Positions 7,471 to 16,193 of a stretch of DNA of 23,753 nt are shown in pieces. The translations under genes were made by a program, and so were the position numbers. Location: contig DISA01000051.1 of assembly GCA_002421915.1 (NCBI GenBank), positions 21,239-44,991 on the forward strand, given 5' to 3'. The stretch's first letter is position 1. Every line of letters starts with the position of its first letter. The notes under the pieces were generated by a model, which did not search any database, was not told the DNA's origin, and saw only the letters and a program-made list of their open reading frames with translations. This DNA is from Gallionellaceae bacterium UBA6222 (GTDB lineage: Bacteria > Pseudomonadota > Gammaproteobacteria > Burkholderiales > Gallionellaceae).

Positions 7471-9228
7471 ATGAAGTACAGCCCCGTGCTGCTTTACCTT
7501 GCCAGCGTTCTGCTTACTGCGTGCGGTACGCAACCGCTCAAACCTTCCGACCAACACATTCAACAATCGCCTGCCGCTACCGCGCATCCGAGCGGCACCA
7601 TCCCGCAACCGATCCGCCATGCCGTCGTGTTGCCGCCACCGAAACCAGCGGCCAAAGTGGAAACCTACAGCGTCGTGGTCACCAATCTGCCGGCGCGCGA
7701 AATCCTGTTCGCGCTGGCGCGCGACGCGAAAATCAATATCGACATCCATCCCGGTATCGAGGGCAATGTCACGCTCAACGCCATCAACCAGACGTTGCCG
7801 CAGATCCTCGACCGCATCAGCAAGCAGATTGCGATTCGTTACGAGTTGAGCGATGGACATCTGGCAGTGATGCCGGATGCGCCGTACCTCAAGAACTACA
7901 AGATCGATTACGTCAACATGGCGCGCGATGCCGACGGTGGCATCTCCAACACCACGCAGGTGGGCGGTAGCGCGGGCGGGGGCAGTGGCGCGACAGGGAA
8001 CAATTCGCAGTTGTCGATCAAGAATTTGTCGAAGAATCATTTCTGGGACACGCTGGTGAAGAATATCACCGACATCCTGAATGAGACCGACAAGGAAGTT
8101 GTGGTCGGGCGCCGCGCATCGACCTCGACCGTGCAGTCCTCGGATGAGAAGAACGAGAACGAGGCCGGTGCCAAGGCCAAGGGGGAAACCGAGGGCAGCA
8201 AGTCTGCGGTGGCCGCCCAACAGCGCAGTAGCGACCAGGATTTCAAAGAATACAAAACCTTGCAGGCCGCCTCGGTAATTTCCAATCCCGAAGCGGGCAT
8301 CATCACCGTGCGCGCCTCGGGTAAACAGCATGCGAAGATTCAGGAGTTTATCGTGCAGGTGATGCGCAGTGCACGGCGCCAGGTGTTGATCGAGGCGACC
8401 ATCGCCGAAGTGCGCCTGAATAGCAACTACCAGCAGGGCATCGACTGGTCGCGGCTGCGCTTGGCTGGGGCAAAAGGATTTTCCATCTCGCAGGCGGGTT
8501 CGGCAGGTTTGCCGACAAGCAACACCGGCAGCATGCTGATCTTGGACTATCTCAATCCGACTTCGAAGCTTGGTGACTTGAGCGCTTCACTCTCGCTGCT
8601 CGATTCCTTCGGTGACGTGAAAGTGCTGTCCAGCCCGAAATTGAGTGTAATGAACAACCAGACCGCAATGCTGCGTGTGGTGGACAATCTGGTCTACTTC
8701 ACCATCAAGGCGGACACCGTTTCCAACCAGACTACCAGCACCACCACATTCACCACGACCGCAGTGACGGTGCCGACCGGCTTTACCATGAGCGTCACCC
8801 CCCAGATCGACGAGAGCGATACGGTATTGCTCAATCTGCGCCCCTCGATTACCCGCTTGCTCGGCTACGTGAATGACCCCAATCCGGAGTTAGCCAAAGT
8901 CGGCGTCATTAGCCGCATCCCGCAGTTGCAGACACGCGAGATGGAATCGGTACTCAAGATCGGCAACAACCAGATCGCGGTGATGGGCGGCCTGATGCAG
9001 GACGAGATCAACAACCTGACTGACGGCATTCCCTTGCTGGACCGGATCCCGGTCGCGGGCAACGCCTTTCGTAACCGCAACGACACCAAGACCAAGACCG
9101 AGCTGGTCATCTTTCTGCGCCCGGTCGTGATCAAGGATGCCAGCATCGACGGCGATTTCGCCGCGTTCCGCAGCAGCCTGCCCACCCCGGATTTCCTCCG
9201 GCCTGAAATCGGCGGGGAAGGGAGATGA
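7471..9228 (+). CDS. mshL: MshL, outer-membrane secretin of the MSHA-type pilus (lipoprotein)
   Basis: This is the secretin through which the pilus or substrate leaves the outer membrane. The 585-residue protein has a lipobox LLTAC with the acylated Cys at 18. An STN-like N domain follows (VTNLPAREILFALARDAKIN...), then a Gly/Ser-rich and charged linker (about 165-260). The C-terminal secretin domain contains VLSSPKLSVMNNQTAMLRV and the signature region IAVMGGLMQDE...VPLLDRIPVAGNAFR ending in TELVIFLRPVVI. The segment order matches MshL/PilQ-type secretins, and the gene neighbours favour MshL. AAGGGA precedes the start. The stop overlaps mshN (ATGA). Confidence 0.92.
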   Translation: MKYSPVLLYLASVLLTACGTQPLKPSDQHIQQSPAATAHPSGTIPQPIRHAVVLPPPKPAAKVETYSVVVTNLPAREILFALARDAKINIDIHPGIEGNVTLNAINQTLPQILDRISKQIAIRYELSDGHLAVMPDAPYLKNYKIDYVNMARDADGGISNTTQVGGSAGGGSGATGNNSQLSIKNLSKNHFWDTLVKNITDILNETDKEVVVGRRASTSTVQSSDEKNENEAGAKAKGETEGSKSAVAAQQRSSDQDFKEYKTLQAASVISNPEAGIITVRASGKQHAKIQEFIVQVMRSARRQVLIEATIAEVRLNSNYQQGIDWSRLRLAGAKGFSISQAGSAGLPTSNTGSMLILDYLNPTSKLGDLSASLSLLDSFGDVKVLSSPKLSVMNNQTAMLRVVDNLVYFTIKADTVSNQTTSTTTFTTTAVTVPTGFTMSVTPQIDESDTVLLNLRPSITRLLGYVNDPNPELAKVGVISRIPQLQTREMESVLKIGNNQIAVMGGLMQDEINNLTDGIPLLDRIPVAGNAFRNRNDTKTKTELVIFLRPVVIKDASIDGDFAAFRSSLPTPDFLRPEIGGEGR

Positions 9229-10316
9229 GTCTGCTCCTTGATGCGATGAAAAAATCCGGGCTCGGTAACCAGAGCACCGGCCTGACGTTGGAAGAGCATC
9301 CCAATCAGGCTGCGGCACAAACTAACGCTGCCGCGAGCAGTCCGGCCGAATCGTCGCGTGCCGCCAGCCAGAACTTATTTACGGCCAAGAAAAAAGCCCC
9401 GCCGCGCCGCCGCTGGAACCTGGGGCTGGTGCCAACCACGCTGCTGATTTGCAGCATCCTTGGTGCGGCTTATGGTTATTACCTTTGGACCGAACTCAAT
9501 CCGCCAGTGCAGCGTATGGCAGTACGCCCGCCGCCACCGCCGCCGCCAATCCAGGTCATCACGCCGCCGCCGCCCCTGGTGGCCGCCATTGCACCGCAGC
9601 CGATCCCGCAGCCAGCCCCTGCACCACAGGCAGCAGCACCTGTGCCGACGGCAGTGGCCGCAGTTGTTCCGCCCAAACCGCGCAGCAGGACGACACCGTC
9701 ACCAAGTGCCCCGCGCCTTGCCATCCAGAGCCAGACACAGGTTGATACCGTTACTCCGGCCTTGCAGGAGGCGTGGCAAGCCTACCAGCGCGGCGACTTT
9801 GCCACCGCCAGCGCGGGCTACCGCAATGTGCTGGCGCAGGACATCCGGAATCGCGATGCCTTGCTTGGGATGGGCGCGATCGCGCAGCAGACCGGCAAGG
9901 ATCAGGAAGCACAGCAATTTTACCGGCAGGTCTTGCTGCTTGATCCGCGCGACCCGGCAGCACTGGCGGCGATGACGTTCTACGCCACGCCGAATACGGA
10001 AGATGCAGAAATAAGACTTCGCCAGATGTTGGCCAATCAGCCGCGTTCCGCCGCGCTGCACTACGCGCTGGGCAACGTGTATATGGACCAATCACGCTGG
10101 GCGGAGGCACAGCAGGCCTATTTCACCGCACTGGCACTGGAGCCGGGCAACCCGCAATTCTCCTTTAACCTGGCAGTCAGCCTTGATCATCTGGGGCAGA
10201 GCAAGCCGGCAGCGGATTATTATCGCCAGACTTTGCAACTCGATCCTGCCGGCCGGTCCGGTTTCGATGCCGCGCAGACACAGCGCCGCCTGACCGAACT
10301 GACAGCGACACGCTAA
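9225..10316 (+). CDS. mshN: MshN-like inner-membrane TPR protein
   Basis: The 363-residue protein begins MSLLLDAMKKSG, typical of GspB/MshN-type proteins. One membrane helix (about 66-87) follows, then a long Pro/Ala-rich stretch (93-150, with runs of Pro) that could span the periplasm. The C-terminal half (about 175-360) holds tetratricopeptide repeats such as ALLGMGAIAQQTGKDQEAQQFY and ALHYALGNVYMDQSRWAEA. TPR proteins of this kind act as assembly scaffolds. The start overlaps the mshL stop, and mshE begins eight bases after its stop. The name rests mostly on position between mshL and mshE. Confidence 0.78.
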   Translation: MSLLLDAMKKSGLGNQSTGLTLEEHPNQAAAQTNAAASSPAESSRAASQNLFTAKKKAPPRRRWNLGLVPTTLLICSILGAAYGYYLWTELNPPVQRMAVRPPPPPPPIQVITPPPPLVAAIAPQPIPQPAPAPQAAAPVPTAVAAVVPPKPRSRTTPSPSAPRLAIQSQTQVDTVTPALQEAWQAYQRGDFATASAGYRNVLAQDIRNRDALLGMGAIAQQTGKDQEAQQFYRQVLLLDPRDPAALAAMTFYATPNTEDAEIRLRQMLANQPRSAALHYALGNVYMDQSRWAEAQQAYFTALALEPGNPQFSFNLAVSLDHLGQSKPAADYYRQTLQLDPAGRSGFDAAQTQRRLTELTATR

Positions 10317-10324
10317 GGAATACA

Positions 10325-12031
10325 ATGGCGGCTCCGCAGCAACAGTTACAGCAGCCTATTGGCCAATTGCTCATCGCCAAAGGCGTCATCAGCGAAGACC
10401 AGTTGCGCATTGCAACCCAGGAACAAAGCAAATCGCCGCAACCGCTGGGGCGCTTGCTGGTGCGTCTCGGCTTTTTGTCCGAGGCGACCATCCGCGATGT
10501 GCTGTCGGAAAATCTCGGGCAGGAAACGGTCGATCTTGCCAACGTTATCGTCGATTCGGCGGCGGTTACCCTGATTCCCAAGGAAGTGGCACGGCGCTAT
10601 CAAATGGTGCCGCTCTCGGTGGACACCGTCAGCAAGAATCTCACGCTTGCCATCTCCGACCCGGACAACATCATTGCACTCGACCAGGTGCGCGCCCTGC
10701 TCAAGGATGAGTACCGGCTGATCACCCTGCTGGCGAGCGAGTCCGACATCCTGCGCGCCATCGACCAGTATTACGGCTTCGAGCTGTCCATCGACGGCAT
10801 CCTGCACGAGATCGAGCCGGGCGAACTGGAACATCAGGGACTGCAGCAGGGTGTCAACGAATTCAGCCAACCGGTGGTGCGCCTGATCGACGCGCTGCTC
10901 ACCGAAGCCGTGCAGCAGAGCGCGTCCGACATTCACTTCGAACCGGAAAACAGCTTCCTGCGCATTCGTTACCGCGTGGACGGCGTGCTGCGCCAGGTGC
11001 GCAGTCTGCACAAGAGTTTCTGGCCGGCGATGGTGGTGCGCCTGAAGGTGATGAGCGGGATGAACATCGCCGAGACGCGCGCGCCGCAGGATGGACGCAT
11101 CTCGTTGCGCCTGTCGGGACGCCCCATCGATTTTCGTGTCGCCTCGCACCCCACCCAGTACGGTGAGAATCTGGTGCTGCGTATTCTGGACCGGCAGAAA
11201 GGGCTGGTGCCGATCAACCAGCTTGGTCTCGACGACAGCGCGCTCTCGATCCTGTTGTCCATCATCGCCAAACCGGAAGGCATCGTGCTGGTGACCGGCC
11301 CGACCGGCAGCGGCAAAACAACCACGCTGTATTCCATCCTCAATCACGTCAACACCGAGTCGGTCAACATCATGACCCTGGAAGACCCGGTTGAGTACCC
11401 AATCCCGCTGATCCGCCAGAGTTCGGTGAACGAGGCGGCCAAACTGGATTTTGCCAGCGGTATCCGCTCTTTGATGCGACAGGACCCGGACATCATCCTG
11501 GTCGGCGAAATTCGCGACCATCCCACTGCCGAGATGGCCTTCCGCGCCGCCATGACCGGCCACCAGGTGTATTCCACGCTGCACACCAACTCCGCGGTCG
11601 GCGCCATTCCGCGCCTGCTCGACATCGGCATCCTGCCGGACATTCTGGCCGGCAACATTATCGGGGTCATGGCACAGCGCCTGATCCGCAGTCTGTGCCC
11701 GCACTGCAAATATCCGTACCAGCCGGATATGGGCGAGCGTAAATTGCTGGGGCTGCACCACAACGAAGACATCACCCTCTACCGCGCCGCCGGCTGCGAT
11801 ATTTGCCGCCATCAGGGTTACAGCGGGCGCCAGGCAATCATGGAGATTCTCAAGATGGATTCCGTGCTGGATGATTTGATTTCCCGCCGTGCCAGCATGC
11901 ATGACATCAAGCAGGCAGCGCTGGAAGGCGGTTTCCGCCCGCTGGCGCAGGATGGTATCCGCCGCATTTTGCAGGGCGTCACTTCGGTGGCCGAGGTGAT
12001 GCGCGTGGTTGACCTGACCGATCGGCGTTAG
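10325..12031 (+). CDS. mshE: MshE/GspE-type assembly ATPase with N-terminal MshEN domain
   Basis: This cytoplasmic hexameric ATPase drives pilin extrusion. Residues 11-63 form a tandem MshEN signature with the 24+5+24 residue spacing known to bind c-di-GMP in Vibrio MshE, but the first Arg of each motif is Pro here (P11, P40). The ATPase half has Walker A GPTGSGKT at 325-332, an Asp box around MTLEDPVEYP, Walker B DIILVGEIRD from 389, and a His box (TGHQVYSTLHTN). A zinc tetracysteine follows: C458, C461, C491 and C494. Length (568) is normal. AAGGA precedes the ATG. mshG starts six bases after the stop. Confidence 0.9.
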   Translation: MAAPQQQLQQPIGQLLIAKGVISEDQLRIATQEQSKSPQPLGRLLVRLGFLSEATIRDVLSENLGQETVDLANVIVDSAAVTLIPKEVARRYQMVPLSVDTVSKNLTLAISDPDNIIALDQVRALLKDEYRLITLLASESDILRAIDQYYGFELSIDGILHEIEPGELEHQGLQQGVNEFSQPVVRLIDALLTEAVQQSASDIHFEPENSFLRIRYRVDGVLRQVRSLHKSFWPAMVVRLKVMSGMNIAETRAPQDGRISLRLSGRPIDFRVASHPTQYGENLVLRILDRQKGLVPINQLGLDDSALSILLSIIAKPEGIVLVTGPTGSGKTTTLYSILNHVNTESVNIMTLEDPVEYPIPLIRQSSVNEAAKLDFASGIRSLMRQDPDIILVGEIRDHPTAEMAFRAAMTGHQVYSTLHTNSAVGAIPRLLDIGILPDILAGNIIGVMAQRLIRSLCPHCKYPYQPDMGERKLLGLHHNEDITLYRAAGCDICRHQGYSGRQAIMEILKMDSVLDDLISRRASMHDIKQAALEGGFRPLAQDGIRRILQGVTSVAEVMRVVDLTDRR

Positions 12032-12037
12032 TCAGGC

Positions 12038-13240
12038 ATGTCACTCTATGCGTACAAGGCGATCGATGCGGGTGGCAAGACCGCCAAGGGCTTGCAGGAT
12101 GCGGCCAATCTGATCGATCTTGAAATGCGCCTCAAGCGCGGCGGGCTGGATCTCATCAGTGCCAGGGAAGAAGACAATGCTTCTTCATTTGGCACCACCC
12201 GGATCAAGCGCATCGATCTCATCACCTTTTTCTTTAATCTGGAACAGCTGACCCGTGCCGGCGTGCCCCTGCTGGAGTGCCTGGCCGATTTGCGCGACAC
12301 CATGGAAGAAGCCACTTTTCGCGAGATCATCGCCAATATGGTGGAGTCGATCGAGAACGGCAAGAAACTGTCGCAAGCCATGGGTGAACACCCCAACGCC
12401 TTTGACAAGATCACCGTCAGCCTGACGCGGGCAGGGGAAGACAGCGGACGTCTGGGTGAAGTATTCAATCACCTCACCGAATCGCTCAAGTGGCAGGACG
12501 AAATGGCCTCGCAGACCAAGAGCATGATGATCTATCCGGCCTTTGTCGGCACGGTGGTGCTGGCCATCACCTTTTTCCTGATGATCTATCTGGTGCCGCA
12601 ACTGGTCGGCTTCATCAAGGGCATGGGGCAGGAGATCCCGATCCAGACACGGATTTTGCTCGCCACCTCCGCTTTCTTTGTTGACTATTGGTACGCCCTT
12701 CTGCTCGCCCCCTTCGTGCTGTTTGGCGGCTACAAACTTGCGCTGATGTCCAACCCGAAGCTGCAATATCAGGTGGACAAATTCAAATTGCACGTGTGGC
12801 CGACCGGCCCCATCCTGCGCAAGATCATCCTCGCCCGCTTCGCCAACACCTTTGCCATGATGTACAGTTCCGGTATCTCGATCATGGATTGCATCGCCAA
12901 CTCGCGCGATCTGGTGGACAATCAGGTCATCGCGCAAAGTTTGCAAAATGTCATGGGTGAAATCGAATCCGGCAAGAACCTGACGCAAAGCTTCCAGAAG
13001 ACGGGCATCTTCCCGCCGCTGGTGGTGCGCATGCTGAAAGTGGGCGAGGCGACCGGCCAGCTCGACCAGGCACTGCTCAACGTCAGCTATTTCTATGACC
13101 GCGATGTGAAAGACTCGATCAAGAAGGTGCAGGTGATGATCGAGCCGGCCATGACCCTGATCCTCGGCGCGCTGTTGGGCTGGGTGATGCTGTCGGTGCT
13201 CTCCCCAATCTACGATCTTATCGGCAAGGTGCAACTCTGA
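12038..13240 (+). CDS. mshG: MshG/GspF-family platform protein
   Basis: GspF/PilC-family polytopic inner-membrane protein that forms the platform turned by the assembly ATPase. The 400-residue product has the two cytoplasmic helical-bundle repeats (FFFNLEQLTRAGVPLLECL near 65 and FANTFAMMYSSGISIMDCI near 270). Its membrane regions are near 165-195, 210-235 and 370-400. The repeat-end signatures SLTRAGEDSGRLGEVF and MLKVGEATGQLDQAL are both present. Its stop and the mshI start share a base (TGATG), so the two are probably translationally coupled. Confidence 0.93.
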   Translation: MSLYAYKAIDAGGKTAKGLQDAANLIDLEMRLKRGGLDLISAREEDNASSFGTTRIKRIDLITFFFNLEQLTRAGVPLLECLADLRDTMEEATFREIIANMVESIENGKKLSQAMGEHPNAFDKITVSLTRAGEDSGRLGEVFNHLTESLKWQDEMASQTKSMMIYPAFVGTVVLAITFFLMIYLVPQLVGFIKGMGQEIPIQTRILLATSAFFVDYWYALLLAPFVLFGGYKLALMSNPKLQYQVDKFKLHVWPTGPILRKIILARFANTFAMMYSSGISIMDCIANSRDLVDNQVIAQSLQNVMGEIESGKNLTQSFQKTGIFPPLVVRMLKVGEATGQLDQALLNVSYFYDRDVKDSIKKVQVMIEPAMTLILGALLGWVMLSVLSPIYDLIGKVQL

Positions 13241-14712
13241 TGCGTACCCTTCTCTTTCTGAGCGCGGAGACTTTCCAAAACCATGCCTGGCAGCGGGACG
13301 GGTCGGTGCTTGTGCACGAGTTCAGTAATGATGCGGACGGCAGAGAACAGTTCGCCAGCCTGTTGGAGGCTCGCCGCAACCCGGTGTGGCTGCTGGTCGA
13401 CATCATCGAGGAGGATTTCCATCTGGAGTCGGTGCCGCATTTGATCGGACCGAGCCGCCGTGCCTTGTTGCAGCGTAAATTCGAGCAGTATTACCGCAAC
13501 ACCCCTTTCCGCCAGGCGACTTTGCTCAAGCGCCAGAGTGAAGGGCGGCGCGATGACGATTACCTGTTTTCCGCGCTGACCAATCCGCAGCGCATCTCAC
13601 CCTGGCTGGACATCCTGCATGCCCATCAAATCCCGCTGGCGGGGATTTATTCCGTGCCCAACATCAGCGCCTCGCTGCTCAAGGGCATCGAATCCGAGCA
13701 CGTCCTGCTGCTGACCTGGGAAAAAAGGGCAGGGCTGCGCCAGACTTATTTCCACAAGAAACGCCTGCATTTTTCGCGCCTGATCCCGATCAATGACGGC
13801 GGGACACTGGTCGATGCCATCGCCACCGAAACACCGCGCACCCAGCAATATCTGAAAAGCCTGTCGCTGCCCCCGGCGGGAGAAGTGCTCGATGTCTATA
13901 TCCTCTGCCAGGAAGGTGACCGGACGCAGTTGCAGGCCCGCCTGCAGGACGAGCGCGACCTCAATTACCACTACCTCGACCTCAACGAGCTGGCCCGGCG
14001 CAACAAATGCAAGCATGATTTCGTTGATTCAGACAGCACGCCGTTGTTGCTGGACCAGTTGGCACACAAGACCCCGAGCGCCCATTACGGCAACGCCCAG
14101 CACACCCATTATTATCTGCTGTGGCAATTGCGCCGGATCATTTACATCCTCGCCGCTGCCATCGCGCTGGGTGGTTTGCTGTGGAGTGCGCTGGCCTACT
14201 GGAAAGGCGAGCAGTACCTGCGGGAAGCACGGCCCGTCCAGCAGCAGACCGAACAGGTTCGCGCGCAAACGCAAGGCATCCAGCGCCAGTTCTCCAACAC
14301 CAGCGTGCCGGCCGCCGACATGAAGGCGGCCGTCCTCCTGGCGCGGGCATTGAACCAGTATTCTCCCGTGCCGCAAAAAATCCTCTTCGAATTGAGCGCG
14401 GTCATGGACGATTTTCCGCGTATCAGCGTGAGCAAGCTGGCCTGGCAAGCCAGCGCCGCCGATGCGCCGCCTTCACCGTATCCGGCGCAAGTCATCACTT
14501 TCGACGGCGTGGTGAGCGGGTTTGGGGCCAGCCACCGCCGGGCACTCGCCTATCTGGATCGTTTCCAGCAGGCGCTGATCCAGCACGGCTACGCGGTGAG
14601 CGCCACCACACTGCCGCTCGATGTCACTTCGAAAGGCAGCATCAGCCAGGCCAGTGGAGAGGCCACCCAGGGACAGTTCACGCTCAAGATCATCTGGAGG
14701 CAACCGTCATGA
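13240..14712 (+). CDS. mshI: MshI-like protein: PilM-like cytoplasmic region joined to PilN-like periplasmic region
   Basis: The 490-residue protein has a long cytoplasmic N-terminal part (1-295), a single membrane helix (about 298-320, IIYILAAAIALGGLLWSALAYW) and a periplasmic tail with a coiled segment (QQQTEQVRAQTQGIQRQF) and an alpha/beta end. This layout is that of GspL or a PilM-PilN fusion, which links the ATPase to the periplasmic alignment proteins. I did not see a clear actin-fold nucleotide motif, so the N-terminal fold is inferred from context and length. It is sandwiched between mshG and mshJ with overlapping junctions on both sides. Confidence 0.7.
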   Translation: MRTLLFLSAETFQNHAWQRDGSVLVHEFSNDADGREQFASLLEARRNPVWLLVDIIEEDFHLESVPHLIGPSRRALLQRKFEQYYRNTPFRQATLLKRQSEGRRDDDYLFSALTNPQRISPWLDILHAHQIPLAGIYSVPNISASLLKGIESEHVLLLTWEKRAGLRQTYFHKKRLHFSRLIPINDGGTLVDAIATETPRTQQYLKSLSLPPAGEVLDVYILCQEGDRTQLQARLQDERDLNYHYLDLNELARRNKCKHDFVDSDSTPLLLDQLAHKTPSAHYGNAQHTHYYLLWQLRRIIYILAAAIALGGLLWSALAYWKGEQYLREARPVQQQTEQVRAQTQGIQRQFSNTSVPAADMKAAVLLARALNQYSPVPQKILFELSAVMDDFPRISVSKLAWQASAADAPPSPYPAQVITFDGVVSGFGASHRRALAYLDRFQQALIQHGYAVSATTLPLDVTSKGSISQASGEATQGQFTLKIIWRQPS

Positions 14713-15308
14713 GCTTCTCCACAACCGACTTTGCCGAAATCAAATGGAGCCTGCTGGCCTGCCTGCTTGCGCTGATCGGCGCTGCCGCGTTGTTCAACTA
14801 CACCACGGCCTATGAGCAGCAGGCGCAGCAACAATTGAAACAGGCGCAAACCCGGCTGACCGAAGCGCGCAACCAGCTCGCCAACGCGCAAAGCGATCTG
14901 GAGAACATGTCTGTCTACCAGAATGAATACGACGCGCTGGTCGCGCGCAAAGTGATCGGCAGCGAACAGCGCCTTGACTGGATCGAAGGGCTGGAAAGAT
15001 TGCGCGTGCAGAAACTGGTGCCCGAGATCAAATACACCATCGCCCCGCAAAAACCCTACACCCCAAACCCGCCGCAGAACGGGGGGAATTTCGCCCTCAA
15101 CATCAGCCCCATGACGCTGCAGGTCAATTTGCTGCACGAAGAACAACTGCTGGACTTCTTCAAGACAATGGAGACCCAGTTGCAGGGCTGGTTCCTCCTC
15201 GATCGTTGCAGCCTGACGCGCAACGAAACAACCGCCTCCGGCATCGCACCGCTCAGCGCCGACTGTTCCGGCGGCTGGTTCACCATGCAGAACAGGAACG
15301 CGCCATGA
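14709..15308 (+). CDS. mshJ: MshJ-like (PilO/GspM-type) inner-membrane alignment protein
   Basis: This 199-residue bitopic protein has a membrane helix at about residues 13-30 (SLLACLLALIGAAALFNYT). A coiled coil rich in Gln/Ala/Leu (35-75) and a compact periplasmic domain follow. The arrangement matches PilO/GspM. The ATG overlaps the mshI stop (ATGA), a better start than upstream frames that run through mshI. The stop overlaps the start of the next gene in the same way. The name follows position after mshI; PilO-like proteins share little sequence. Confidence 0.68.
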   Translation: MSFSTTDFAEIKWSLLACLLALIGAAALFNYTTAYEQQAQQQLKQAQTRLTEARNQLANAQSDLENMSVYQNEYDALVARKVIGSEQRLDWIEGLERLRVQKLVPEIKYTIAPQKPYTPNPPQNGGNFALNISPMTLQVNLLHEEQLLDFFKTMETQLQGWFLLDRCSLTRNETTASGIAPLSADCSGGWFTMQNRNAP

Positions 15309-15748
15309 CCCACCCCGCCACACTGACTCCTAATGTGGGTCGGACTTCAGTCCGACAAACCGGCTTTGATCCACAAAATCGTTCCCCGTGGGTCTGGTCT
15401 GTATTCGCGGCATTCGTATTCTTGCTGGCTTCGCCTGCCGCGCAATCTGCCGAGCTCGGCCGCCTGTTCTTCACCCCGCAGGAGCGTGCCAAATTCGAAA
15501 TGCGGGGTGCCGCGATGGCTGATGCACCGGTGGTTCAAAGAGACTCCCTCACCGTCAACGGCATGGTCCAGAAAAGCGGCGGCAAACGCATCTTCTGGAT
15601 CAACGGCGAGCAGCAGGATGCCGTGACCAGCCCTGAAAAAGCCCCCGCCAGCGTGCGCGTCACCGTGCCGGGCAGCAACCAGCCGGTCGAGGTCAAGGTC
15701 GGGCAACGTATCGAACTTAATCCGGTGCAGATGGCACCGCAGGAATAG
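15305..15748 (+). CDS. mshK: MshK-like (PilP/GspC-type) periplasmic protein with a repeat-encoded N-terminal insert
   Basis: The 147-residue product starts at an ATG overlapping the mshJ stop. Residues about 11-17 (GRTSVRQ) are encoded by a palindromic repeat unit also found in cysS and before mshM. A hydrophobic signal segment follows (WVWSVFAAFVFLLASPAAQSA), about 30 residues in, which is late for a signal peptide. The mature part contains a PilP/GspC-like core, VNGMVQKSGGKRIFWINGEQQ, and a basic, Val-rich end. It probably bridges the inner-membrane complex to the secretin. The fit to MshK is by position and the small periplasmic core. Confidence 0.6.
   Translation: MTHPATLTPNVGRTSVRQTGFDPQNRSPWVWSVFAAFVFLLASPAAQSAELGRLFFTPQERAKFEMRGAAMADAPVVQRDSLTVNGMVQKSGGKRIFWINGEQQDAVTSPEKAPASVRVTVPGSNQPVEVKVGQRIELNPVQMAPQE
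15334..15356 (+). repeat. palindromic repeat unit inside mshK
   Basis: TGTGG followed by GTCGGACTTCAGTCCGAC (the two share a G). The same 23 bases occur at 5731-5753, and 23329-23351 in cysS is the same unit. The two 8-base arms around TC can form a hairpin starting about 35 bases after the mshK start codon. The frame remains open through it. Confidence 0.88.
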
Positions 15749-15841
15749 CAGGTCTGCCCGAAATATGGCCAATCAGGTTGTTTGATGGAATTTAGCCTGC
15801 CAAGGCAGAATCACCAAAGGCCGGCCAAATACGCAAACGAG

Positions 15842-15882
15842 CAATAGGCGACCCATTTAAAGTATTGACAATGTAAATACAT
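15842..15882 (+). promoter_or_regulatory. candidate control region of brnT-brnA
   Basis: A perfect palindrome ATGTA-AA-TACAT (15871-15882) lies directly after TTGACA (15865-15870), nine bases before the brnT ATG. TTGACA is a consensus -35 box, but the -10-like TAGAAT at 16-base spacing overlaps the start codon, so it cannot drive this start unless translation begins elsewhere. BrnA-type antitoxins repress their own operon, so the palindrome is a possible operator. AATAGG-CGA-CCCATT (15843-15857) resembles a degenerate copy of the repeat flanking the radical SAM gene. Confidence 0.35.
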
Positions 15883-15890
15883 AAACTAGA

Positions 15891-16193
15891 ATGCCGAGTG
15901 CAGACATTGAATTTGAGCTGAACGGCGACCTCTTTGTTTGGAACGCTGCAAAAGCCGAAAAGAATCGCCAAAAACATGGCGTCCGTTTTGAAGAAGCCGC
16001 GACTGTTTTTGGCGATCCGTTGTTTACGCTGGTAGACGCCTCACGCGACAAAGAGGCGCGAGAGGCGGCAATCGGATTCGATATTTCCGGGCGTTTGCTT
16101 TATGTCGTACATATCGAGATTGAAGCATCGTTCATTCGCATTATTTCCGCGCGGCGCGCGGAGCCCGAAGAGGAACAATACTATGTTGACTGA
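15891..16193 (+). CDS. brnT: BrnT-family (DUF497) ribonuclease toxin
   Basis: The 100-residue protein has the BrnT pattern: FVWNAAKAEKNRQKHGVRFEEAA at the N-terminal side, FGDPL at 40-44, and a C-terminal RIISARRAEPEE. BrnT toxins have a RelE-like fold and cut RNA; activity is blocked by the antitoxin encoded just downstream. The start gives a short pre-sequence (PSADIEFELNGDL) before the core. The stop overlaps the brnA start by 11 bases. The pair sits between mshK and the prepilin genes on the same strand, an unusual place for a toxin-antitoxin unit. Confidence 0.9.
   Translation: MPSADIEFELNGDLFVWNAAKAEKNRQKHGVRFEEAATVFGDPLFTLVDASRDKEAREAAIGFDISGRLLYVVHIEIEASFIRIISARRAEPEEEQYYVD

Noticed and set aside
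15865..15892. TTGACA plus TAGAAT as a full sigma-70 promoter for brnT
   Set aside because: The -10 box overlaps the brnT ATG, so the transcript would start after the start codon. It was kept only as part of a candidate control region.
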